NCBI GenBank assembly: GCA_031276475.1
Contig: JAISMZ010000271.1
Location: 1-6,457, forward strand
Source: Coriobacteriales bacterium
Lineage (GTDB): Bacteria > Actinomycetota > Coriobacteriia > Coriobacteriales > UBA8131
Length of the DNA: 6,457 bases
Direction: 5' to 3'
Shown: positions 1 through 4,451 of the stretch, piece after piece
How positions within the stretch are numbered: position 1 is the first letter of the stretch
Layout: every line of letters starts with the position of its first letter
The notes under the pieces: model-generated
Database searches by the model: none
What the model saw: only the letters and a program-made list of their open reading frames with translations
Told to the model about the DNA's origin: nothing
Position numbers and translations under genes: made by a program

Positions 1-1
1 A

Positions 2-283
2 GCTGTTGCCGTACTTTCGGTACTGGCCATCCTCTGCAAGCGCATACAGCTGCTCGTCGGTGGCTTTCAGATACCCAATATCAACTACGCCACCGTTACA
101 AGCGGCCCGCCGCTTAGCGGTGCCGGTGAGGGCTTTGCCTCACTGGGTGGCTCGCTTATCTATGTTCCCGCTCCGCTGGAGTTTGGCATAGTCGCAGGGG
201 TGCTGGGCTTAGGTGTCTGTCTGCTTTTGGTGGGACTTAGGCTGTTGCCGCTTCGGCCGGCGGGGGTGCAGGAGGTAAAGTAG
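2..283 (+). CDS. NrfD/PsrC-like membrane subunit, C-terminal fragment
   Basis: The reading frame is open from the left edge (first full codon at base 2) to TAG at 281-283, giving the last 93 residues of a protein whose start lies outside the window. It begins inside a hydrophobic helix (residues 1-12) followed by KRIQLLVGGFQIP, then a polar loop with a NINYAT segment, then YVPAPLEFGIV leading into a final transmembrane helix (about residues 64-85) that ends LRLLPL and a short hydrophilic tail. An aromatic-Pro-x-x-x-Glu segment just before the last helix and a Leu-Pro-Leu exit are typical of the NrfD/polysulfide-reductase PsrC family, membrane subunits that exchange electrons with quinones for molybdenum-enzyme complexes. 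Family membership is inferred from this C-terminus alone; another polytopic respiratory subunit cannot be excluded. The molybdoenzyme and chaperone downstream support the call, but a 471-bp gap separates them, so it may end an upstream transcription unit. Confidence 0.72.
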   Translation, partial: AVAVLSVLAILCKRIQLLVGGFQIPNINYATVTSGPPLSGAGEGFASLGGSLIYVPAPLEFGIVAGVLGLGVCLLLVGLRLLPLRPAGVQEVK

Positions 284-318
284 GGCGCTGATTGCCCGTG
301 TGTGCCTGTGGGCGCGCA

Positions 319-341
319 TGCGACAACTGCAGCGCGTCGCA
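319..341. repeat. Small inverted repeat
   Basis: TGCGAC (319-324) and GTCGCA (336-341) are perfectly complementary around an 11-base loop. It is the first of three inverted repeats after the NrfD-like gene. A 6-bp stem in GC-rich DNA is weak on its own. Confidence 0.3.
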
Positions 342-355
342 GCAGGTAAACACTT

Positions 356-399
356 CGTGGCGCAGGCCGGAGGCTTAAAGGGCCGGGGTCTGCGCCACG
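356..399. repeat. Long inverted repeat with 10-bp perfect arms
   Basis: CGTGGCGCAG (356-365) pairs perfectly with CTGCGCCACG (390-399). Inside it, CCGG (367-370) can pair with CCGG (383-386), so the RNA could form a long two-part stem-loop. No T-run follows directly, so it is not a standard intrinsic terminator. It could protect the 3' end of the preceding mRNA, be a factor-dependent termination structure, or be a dispersed palindromic element. The pairing is certain from the sequence; the role is inferred. Confidence 0.55.
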
Positions 400-420
400 A
401 TCATGGATGCAGAATCGCCA

Positions 421-468
421 GTGCGTCTTCTGGAGCACTATGACGCACCGCTTTAGGGCCGTTTTTTA
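421..468 (+). terminator. Possible transcription terminator (hairpin plus T-run)
   Basis: GTGCGTC (421-427) pairs with GACGCAC (442-448) around a 14-base loop, and a run of six T lies at 463-468. The 14 bases between stem and T-run are too many for a textbook Rho-independent terminator, so the call is tentative. A competing 5-bp stem, AGTGC (420-424) with GCACT (435-439), would exclude the first. As the first T-run after the NrfD-like gene, it is the best candidate for ending that transcript. Confidence 0.3.
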
Positions 469-487
469 TACCATAATTTCTGTATTC

Positions 488-515
488 CTGACCTGTGGGT
501 GCAACCGTGTATAGT
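488..515 (+). promoter_or_regulatory. Candidate promoter, upstream
   Basis: CTGACC (488-493, 4 of 6 to TTGACA) and TATAGT (510-515, 5 of 6 to TATAAT) are separated by 16 bases. A small inverted repeat, GCAAC (501-505) and GTTGC (514-518), straddles the -10 element and could be an operator. If active, it would give a leader of more than 230 bases before the gene at 755. The promoter at 685-712 is the better match. Confidence 0.3.
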
Positions 516-533
516 TGCGGAGCAAAGCCGGAA

Positions 534-551
534 ACTTCATTTTACTTCATT
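534..551. repeat. Short direct repeat, 8 bp, period 10
   Basis: ACTTCATT occurs at 534-541 and 544-551. A spacing of 10 places both copies on one face of the helix, as for paired regulator half-sites, and the pair lies just upstream of the palindrome at 558-573. In AT-rich DNA this can be chance. Confidence 0.3.
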
Positions 552-557
552 CCTTCT

Positions 558-573
558 GGAACTTGGAAGTTCC
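558..573. promoter_or_regulatory. 16-bp palindrome, putative operator
   Basis: GGAACTT (558-564) and AAGTTCC (567-573) form a perfect inverted repeat around GG, two bases upstream of a TATAAA (576-581, 5 of 6 to a -10 hexamer). The arrangement looks like a binding site for a dimeric regulator next to a promoter. GGAACTT also resembles the -35 element of some ECF sigma factors, but I see no matching -10. The symmetry is direct observation; regulator and function are unknown. Confidence 0.4.
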
Positions 574-643
574 GTTATAAAGTGAGATGGTTTTCAGGAA
601 TAATGAGAAATAGCGTTGAACAGCTACGATTATTTGAGTCTAA

Positions 644-665
644 GGGCTTAGGCAGGGCTTAGGCA
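644..665. repeat. 11-bp tandem duplication
   Basis: GGGCTTAGGCA is present twice head to tail (644-654 and 655-665), about 20 bp upstream of the promoter at 685. It may be a slippage duplication or paired activator half-sites one helical turn apart. Confidence 0.5.
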
Positions 666-680
666 GAGCGGAATAAGTCC

Positions 681-694
681 TTGATTGTCATAAA
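681..694 (+). promoter_or_regulatory. FNR/CRP-family-like site
   Basis: TTGATTGTCATAAA matches the FNR consensus TTGAT-N4-ATCAA at 9 of 10 defined bases. A low-oxygen regulator of the FNR family would suit an operon for anaerobic respiration. The site overlaps the -35 element of the promoter at 685-712 and is centred about 31 bp upstream of the predicted start, not the usual -41.5 for activation. It could be a repressor site, belong to another promoter, or be chance. Confidence 0.35.
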
Positions 695-712
695 GTTCTA
701 TGATAATATGAT
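685..712 (+). promoter_or_regulatory. Sigma-70-like promoter of the 755-2370 operon
   Basis: TTGTCA (685-690, 5 of 6) and TATGAT (707-712, 5 of 6) lie 16 bp apart. Transcription would begin near 719, giving a leader of about 35 bases before ATG at 755. This is the best sigma-70-like match I see in the window. A second TATGAT at 699-704 has no usable -35. Confidence 0.55.
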
Positions 713-754
713 ACATCAGATACGCGGGAACGTCGATAGGAGAAGACCGGCACC

Positions 755-1129
755 ATGCGCAAACGGATCCTGCCCACTATCGTACTGTTTTTGTTGGTCG
801 CCGTCCTGGTGTTCTTTGCGGCCCAGGCACTTGACGGGCAAAGCGTCGCGCTACCGCAGGCAATAGGTGCCGAGACGCCCTGTCCGGTGGCTGGCTGCAC
901 GCAACCTGACGGAGCCTGCCACGCCGCCGCCGCAGCGCCGGTGCCCGACGGCAGTTTTGAGATGGTCTGCCCGCGCGTCGCCGGTTGTGCCGACGTTAAC
1001 TGTCACGCCTGGGACCGCATCGAGTCAGGCACCATGCGCGACAAGCCCAGTGACATCAGTATGAACCTCTGGATAATTGCGCCGGTCATCCTGGTTTTAG
1101 CCCTCGTGGCGCTGGTCAGGAAGTTCTGA
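755..1129 (+). CDS. Small two-helix membrane protein with duplicated Cys/His loop, unknown function
   Basis: A 124-residue protein that I do not recognise as a named family. A basic MRKR start leads into a hydrophobic helix (about 5-25), then a loop of about 75 residues, then a second helix (about 104-121) ending in RKF. Positive charge at both ends predicts both termini in the cytoplasm and the loop outside. The loop has two similar blocks: CPVAGC (43-48) ending in Cys55-His56, and CPRVAGC (72-78) ending in Cys83-His84. The second is C-x4-C-H, a heme-c attachment variant known from tetraheme cytochromes c3; the first is C-x6-C-H, which is not standard. Covalent heme, iron-sulfur, another metal or disulfides are all possible. 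ATG 755 is the only start in frame, since TAG lies at 737-739; AGGAG at 738-742 is a rather distant ribosome site. The DUF4405 cytochrome gene begins 9 bp downstream, suggesting the two act together. Confidence 0.72.
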   Translation: MRKRILPTIVLFLLVAVLVFFAAQALDGQSVALPQAIGAETPCPVAGCTQPDGACHAAAAAPVPDGSFEMVCPRVAGCADVNCHAWDRIESGTMRDKPSDISMNLWIIAPVILVLALVALVRKF

Positions 1130-1138
1130 GGGCCGCTC

Positions 1139-1624
1139 GTGACGACACGCAACCGACTGATCGTAGACATCCTTGCCGCCGTGGTCTATCTGATTGCCGC
1201 GAATCCTGCTGTCACGGGCCTCGCCGTACACGAATGGGTCTCTGTGGGTCTCGTTGTGGTGTTCGTCATCCACTGCGCGCTCAGCGGCGACGTCATCATC
1301 GCGACCATCCGCAAGCGTCTGGGTGCCGGGGCCGTTTTGAACTTGATCCTCGACGCCGTTACCTTGGTGGTCTTCATGGTCGTCACCGTGTCGGGCCTGA
1401 TGGTCTCGCGCTTCCTCCTGCCGCTGCTTGGCTTTGTGGCGCCGGGGTATTTCTTCTGGAACCCACTGCATTCAATCAGCGCTAAAGTGCTGCTGGCCTT
1501 GCTCTTGGTGCATGTCGTTGCGCATTGGAGGTGGCTCGCCGCGCTCTTTGACTTCCGTCGCAAGGCGAGTGCGGCGTCGCCAGTGGATAAACCCGAAGTC
1601 GTCGCCAAAACAAAGGAGAAATGA
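1139..1624 (+). CDS. DUF4405-like four-helix membrane cytochrome b
   Basis: A 161-residue integral membrane protein with four predicted helices (about 7-25, 33-54, 66-90, 111-132) and a basic C-terminal tail rich in Lys, Ala and Pro. Histidines fall at 31, 45, 111, 125 and 129. His31/His45 on helix 2 and His111/His125 on helix 4 are both spaced H-x13-H, the geometry used in respiratory cytochromes b to hold two stacked hemes. The overall pattern fits DUF4405, small b-type cytochromes found beside redox proteins. Its likely role is electron transfer across the membrane between quinone and a partner; direction and partner are unknown. Translation starts at GTG 1139, with a GAGG just upstream overlapping the stop of the previous gene. 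The stop overlaps the start of the chaperone gene, so the three genes are probably translationally coupled. Confidence 0.8.
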   Translation: MTTRNRLIVDILAAVVYLIAANPAVTGLAVHEWVSVGLVVVFVIHCALSGDVIIATIRKRLGAGAVLNLILDAVTLVVFMVVTVSGLMVSRFLLPLLGFVAPGYFFWNPLHSISAKVLLALLLVHVVAHWRWLAALFDFRRKASAASPVDKPEVVAKTKEK

Positions 1625-1626
1625 TG
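1612..1626 (+). promoter_or_regulatory. Ribosome binding site and overlapping stop/start
   Basis: AAAGGAG (1612-1618) precedes ATGATG. The first ATG (1621) is only 2 bases from the Shine-Dalgarno core; the second (1624) is 5 bases away and overlaps the cytochrome stop TGA (1622-1624) by one base. The spacing favours 1624, with 1621 possible. Confidence 0.65.
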
Positions 1627-2370
1627 GAGCAATCCAACCCCCAGGCTGTCCCCGCGCAAACATGGATCAACAAAGCCGCGCTCTATGAGCTTTTAGCCCA
1701 GAGCTTCCTGCTTGTAACCAGGGAGTTAACCGAGGCTCTGGCCAACGGCGAGTATGCCGAGGCGCTTGCAGAGATCGGCGGCGCGAACCAGCTTGACGCG
1801 GTCGTCCTCAAAGAGGCCGTTGAGGAGCTTGCCGTTTACCGGGGCAGGGATACAGACGAGCTGTTTCACGAGCTGCGCGTTGAGTATACCCATCTCTTTG
1901 TGGGTGCTCCCGAGCCGGCGGTGTCGCCCTTTGCCGGGGTCTGGTGGGCGCGCAACGCCGGCGTTCAACCGCTGCTCTTCGTTAACAAGGAGTCGATGGC
2001 CGTCGAGCGCTTCATGCGTTCCTGCGGCATTGGCAGCCGCGAAGGCACCAACGAGCCGCTCGACCACCTGGGAAGCGAGCTGGAGTTTCTCCAGTACCTC
2101 TGCCTGCTGCGGGCCGACGCCGTGGCCGCCCCAGCCGCCTCCGAGCCGACGACGGCCGTCGCTGTCGTTGAGCCGGGCGCCGCCGCTTCCGCCGAGCCAT
2201 CCGCGCCCGCCGCGCCCGCCGTCCCAGCGCAGGCTTACGAGGACTTTTACGCGGTGCACTTCTCCACATGGGTTTTTGAATTCGCCGCCAAAACCGTTAA
2301 GGAAGCCCGCGTCCCTTTTTATCGCCTGGCCGCACGAGCGCTGGGTGCCTTGCCCGCCACTCCGCTGTGA
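1624..2370 (+). CDS. TorD/DmsD-family molybdoenzyme maturation chaperone
   Basis: A 248-residue soluble, largely helical protein of the TorD/DmsD/NarJ-like family. Such chaperones hold the apo catalytic subunit of DMSO-reductase-family enzymes in the cytoplasm while the pterin cofactor is inserted and, for exported enzymes, delay export. Visible family features are an N-terminal helical segment, YTHLFVGAP followed by VSPFAGVWW (88 onward), EPLDHLGSELEFLQYL (144-159) with the hallmark E-P-x-D-H-L, and a C-terminal segment containing FYAVHFSTWVFEFA. Between the last two is an Ala/Pro-rich low-complexity insert (about 167-202) that looks like a flexible loop and makes the protein somewhat longer than typical members. 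The start at 1624 is chosen on ribosome-site spacing; 1621 adds one Met. The natural client is the molybdopterin enzyme encoded from 4452. The stop lies inside the first copy of a 21-bp duplication. Confidence 0.9.
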   Translation: MEQSNPQAVPAQTWINKAALYELLAQSFLLVTRELTEALANGEYAEALAEIGGANQLDAVVLKEAVEELAVYRGRDTDELFHELRVEYTHLFVGAPEPAVSPFAGVWWARNAGVQPLLFVNKESMAVERFMRSCGIGSREGTNEPLDHLGSELEFLQYLCLLRADAVAAPAASEPTTAVAVVEPGAAASAEPSAPAAPAVPAQAYEDFYAVHFSTWVFEFAAKTVKEARVPFYRLAARALGALPATPL

Positions 2371-2398
2371 GCCGCCAGCCCGCCACTCCGCTGTGAGC
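2352..2398. repeat. 21-bp direct repeat spanning the chaperone stop codon
   Basis: A 21-base unit beginning GCCCGCCACTCC and ending TGTGAGC occurs at 2352-2372 and again, identical, at 2378-2398 (period 26). The first copy encodes the last chaperone residues and its TGA; the second is outside the gene. A recent local duplication of the gene end is the simplest explanation. Confidence 0.85.
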
Positions 2399-2406
2399 TC
2401 ACAGCG
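2389..2406. promoter_or_regulatory. 18-bp perfect palindrome
   Basis: CGCTGTGAG/CTCACAGCG is a perfect palindrome without a central loop, created where the second copy of the 21-bp repeat meets CTCACAGCG. It could be an operator for a dimeric regulator of the dehydratase gene or help end the chaperone transcript. No T-run follows, so it is not a simple terminator. Confidence 0.45.
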
Positions 2407-2447
2407 CCGCCGCCTCGCCGCCCCCAGCGTTGTTGCGTCACTCTCCC

Positions 2448-2465
2448 GCGACCACCCGTGGTCGC
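2448..2465 (+). promoter_or_regulatory. 8-bp hairpin upstream of the dehydratase gene
   Basis: GCGACCAC (2448-2455) pairs with GTGGTCGC (2458-2465) around CC (in practice a 4-base loop). It ends 19 bases before ATG 2485, just upstream of the -10-like/Shine-Dalgarno segment, so it could affect transcript ends or translation start. No T-run follows. Confidence 0.4.
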
Positions 2466-2472
2466 ACTGCGC

Positions 2473-2484
2473 TAAAATAGGAGT
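2473..2484 (+). promoter_or_regulatory. -10-like element and very close ribosome site before ATG 2485
   Basis: AGGAG (2479-2483) is only one base from ATG 2485, too close for normal Shine-Dalgarno use. TAAAAT (2473-2478) is a good -10 hexamer (TANNNT) followed by six bases and then ATG, exactly the spacing that would start transcription at the A of ATG and give a leaderless mRNA. No clear -35 is visible at the expected position. Both readings remain open. Confidence 0.4.
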
Positions 2485-4446
2485 ATGAACTTCAAGCTTA
2501 CCGGTCGAAGCATTTTCCTGGTTCTCTGGGATGTCGCCGCCTCCTACCTGGCGCTGACTCTGGCCGCCTACGGCACCAATCAGGCCGCCGACATCTTTAC
2601 CTCCACCGACGTGCTCTTTAACTTTGGCACCATGGCAGCCTGCAACCTGGTCTTCTTGCTGGCGCTGCGGCTTTACAACAGCCTCTGGCAGTACGCCTCC
2701 TCCGGCGAGGTGATGCGGCTTTTGGCCGCGACGGCCGCGGCTGCCTTCAGCGGTGCCCTGATCCACTACCTGGCCCTGGGCTGGCGACTGCCGATCCGGG
2801 TTTACTTTGTGGCCTGGATACTCTTCCTGTTCTTTGCCGGTGCGGCCCGTTTTGCCTTTCGCTACATCTACCACGGGCGACGGATGCTCCAGCGCCGGGC
2901 ACCGGAATCGGCCCGGCCGCGCACGCTGATCATCGGTGCCGGCGAGACCGGCTCGTTAACCATCAGGCGGATGGTCGGCGGCGATTACGCGATGCAGGGG
3001 CTGCCGGTGATTGCCGTGGATGACGACCCGGATAAGGTCGGCCTGCGCATCCACGGCGTTAAGGTGGTCGGCAGGACGGGCGACATCCTCAACCTCGTAA
3101 ATTGTTATGAAATCGAGCAAATTGTGGTCGCCATCCCCAGCGCCTCAGCGGCCGAGCGCAAGCGAATTTACGATATCTGTATCCAGACCGACTGCCATCT
3201 GCTGACCCTGCCCAACGTCCGCGACTTGCGGATGGACGAGCTGGACGATGTGCGGCTGCGCGAGGTGGATGTTGCCGATCTGCTTTCCCGTGAAGAAGTG
3301 ATGCTCAACACCCGCCTGGTCTCGGGCTATCTGGCCGGGCGCTGCGTGCTGATCACCGGCGGCGGCGGCTCCATCGGCTCTGAGCTGGCCCGTCAGGTCT
3401 GTACCGTTGCCCCCCGCCAGCTGGTGATCTTTGACATCTATGAGAACACAGCCTATGAGTTAGAGCAGGAGCTGAAGGGCCGCTACAGCGACATCGACAT
3501 CCGTGTGGAGATCGGCTCGGTGCGCGACGAGCCACGCCTGCAGCGGCTGTTTGGCCACTATCGTCCCGACGTGGTCTTTCATGCCGCCGCCCATAAGCAC
3601 GTACCGTTGATGGAGGCCAATCCCCGCGAGGCGGTGCTGAACAACGTCTTTGGCACACTGAATGCCGTCAGCGCCGCCGATAAGCATGGGGTTCGCAACT
3701 TCATCTTCATCTCCACCGACAAGGCCGTCAATCCCACCAGTGTGATGGGCGCGACCAAGCGGATGGGTGAGATGATCGTCCAGTGTTACGCCAATCGCTC
3801 CAAGACGATATTCACGGCGGTGCGCTTTGGCAACGTCTTAGGTTCGCACGGCAGTGTGATCCCCAACTTCAAGCGCCAGATTGCCTCCGGTGGCCCGGTG
3901 ACCATCACCCACCCAGAAATCACTCGCTACTTCATGACCATCCCCGAAAGCGCCCGGTTGGTGGTGACGGCTGGCGGCATGGCCCAAGGCGGCGAGATAT
4001 TCATTCTCAACATGGGCGAACCGGTGCGCATCGACGATCTGGCCCGCAAGCTGATCCGCCTCTCCGGCCTGGAGGTGGGCACCGACATCCAGATAGAATA
4101 CGTTGGCCTGCGCTGTGGCGAGAAGCTCTACGAGGAGCTGCTGATGGGTTCCGAGAAACCCGTGCCCACCGAGGTTGCCGACATCATGATCTCCACTGGC
4201 GAGCCGGTCTTGCCAGCGGAGGTAAGCCGCAAGCTGGACTGTCTCAGTTCCTGCCTCGCCGCCCTGCCCGAGGATAGCTACGCCGGCGACGAGGTAAAGG
4301 CCTGTCTGGCCGCACAGATCCCCACCTACCATCCCGATTCTCCCGTGCTGAGCATCGAGGATCTGGATCAGAGCCTGGCAACTGCGGGCTCGCGGCTCGA
4401 GGCGGGCTCGCTGCCAGAGGCGCACTCGCAGCTCGAGGCGCGCTGA
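2485..4446 (+). CDS. capD: Membrane-anchored UDP-GlcNAc 4,6-dehydratase (CapD/WbpM/PglF type)
   Basis: A 653-residue polysaccharide-biosynthesis protein of the long FlaA1/WbpM/PglF class. Four N-terminal transmembrane helices (about 9-29, 43-64, 79-98, 105-127) are followed by a Rossmann-like domain with GAGETG (151-156) and then an extended short-chain dehydrogenase domain: nucleotide-binding TGGGGSIGS (291-299), AAAHKHV (367-373), STDKAVNP (410-417), MGATK (421-425) and RFGNVLGS (447-454). As known for this family, the usual Tyr of Y-x3-K is replaced by Met (Met421, Lys425), with Asp412-Lys413 supplying catalysis. The reaction removes water from a UDP-N-acetylhexosamine to give the 4-keto-6-deoxy sugar, the first step to bacillosamine-, QuiNAc- or FucNAc-like sugars for surface glycans or protein glycosylation. 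The membrane anchor places it at the inner face of the cytoplasmic membrane. The C-terminus carries three tandem hexapeptides (635-652). It sits between a molybdoenzyme chaperone gene and a molybdoenzyme gene, with no other glycan gene in the window. Confidence 0.95.
   Translation: MNFKLTGRSIFLVLWDVAASYLALTLAAYGTNQAADIFTSTDVLFNFGTMAACNLVFLLALRLYNSLWQYASSGEVMRLLAATAAAAFSGALIHYLALGWRLPIRVYFVAWILFLFFAGAARFAFRYIYHGRRMLQRRAPESARPRTLIIGAGETGSLTIRRMVGGDYAMQGLPVIAVDDDPDKVGLRIHGVKVVGRTGDILNLVNCYEIEQIVVAIPSASAAERKRIYDICIQTDCHLLTLPNVRDLRMDELDDVRLREVDVADLLSREEVMLNTRLVSGYLAGRCVLITGGGGSIGSELARQVCTVAPRQLVIFDIYENTAYELEQELKGRYSDIDIRVEIGSVRDEPRLQRLFGHYRPDVVFHAAAHKHVPLMEANPREAVLNNVFGTLNAVSAADKHGVRNFIFISTDKAVNPTSVMGATKRMGEMIVQCYANRSKTIFTAVRFGNVLGSHGSVIPNFKRQIASGGPVTITHPEITRYFMTIPESARLVVTAGGMAQGGEIFILNMGEPVRIDDLARKLIRLSGLEVGTDIQIEYVGLRCGEKLYEELLMGSEKPVPTEVADIMISTGEPVLPAEVSRKLDCLSSCLAALPEDSYAGDEVKACLAAQIPTYHPDSPVLSIEDLDQSLATAGSRLEAGSLPEAHSQLEAR
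4387..4440 (+). repeat. Three tandem 18-bp units at the dehydratase C-terminus
   Basis: Three consecutive 18-base units (4387-4404, 4405-4422, 4423-4440), each ending GAGGCG or CGAGGCG, encode GSRLEA, GSLPEA and HSQLEA, followed by Arg and stop. The units are in frame and lie beyond the catalytic domain, so copy number could vary without frame loss. Their function is unknown; slippage of a short tail is likely. Confidence 0.8.
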
Positions 4447-4451
4447 GCGCC

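Larger units (their letters stand above)
284..754. other. 471-bp intergenic regulatory region
   Basis: I find no convincing gene here. The first half (284-470) is GC-rich with three inverted repeats (319-341, 356-399, 421-448). The second half (471-720) is clearly more AT-rich and holds candidate promoters, a palindrome and short direct repeats. A small open frame at 681-866 overlaps the promoter and the next gene in another frame and looks spurious. The change in base composition and density of symmetric elements suggest 3'-end structures of the preceding gene followed by the control region of the operon that begins at 755. Confidence 0.7.

Noticed and set aside
160..438. Minus-strand 92-codon frame antisense to the NrfD-like 3' end
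   Set aside because: It runs through three inverted repeats and has no motif or ribosome site that I can support.
284..754. Molybdenum-cofactor riboswitch or other known riboswitch
   Set aside because: Considered because of the downstream molybdoenzyme module, but the hairpins are far from the start codon and I cannot match them to a known riboswitch core by eye.
681..866. Plus-strand 61-codon open frame over the promoter
   Set aside because: It overlaps the promoter elements and runs in another frame through the start of the gene at 755, with no ribosome site and no protein-like pattern.
755..1129. Classical cytochrome c (CxxCH)
   Set aside because: No exact C-x2-C-H occurs. The spacings are x6 and x4, so a heme-c call is only a hypothesis.
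1726..2874. Minus-strand open frame of 382 codons
   Set aside because: It covers the chaperone gene, the repeat-rich gap and the start of the dehydratase. The product is low-complexity Gly/Arg-rich sequence, and both plus-strand genes are well supported.
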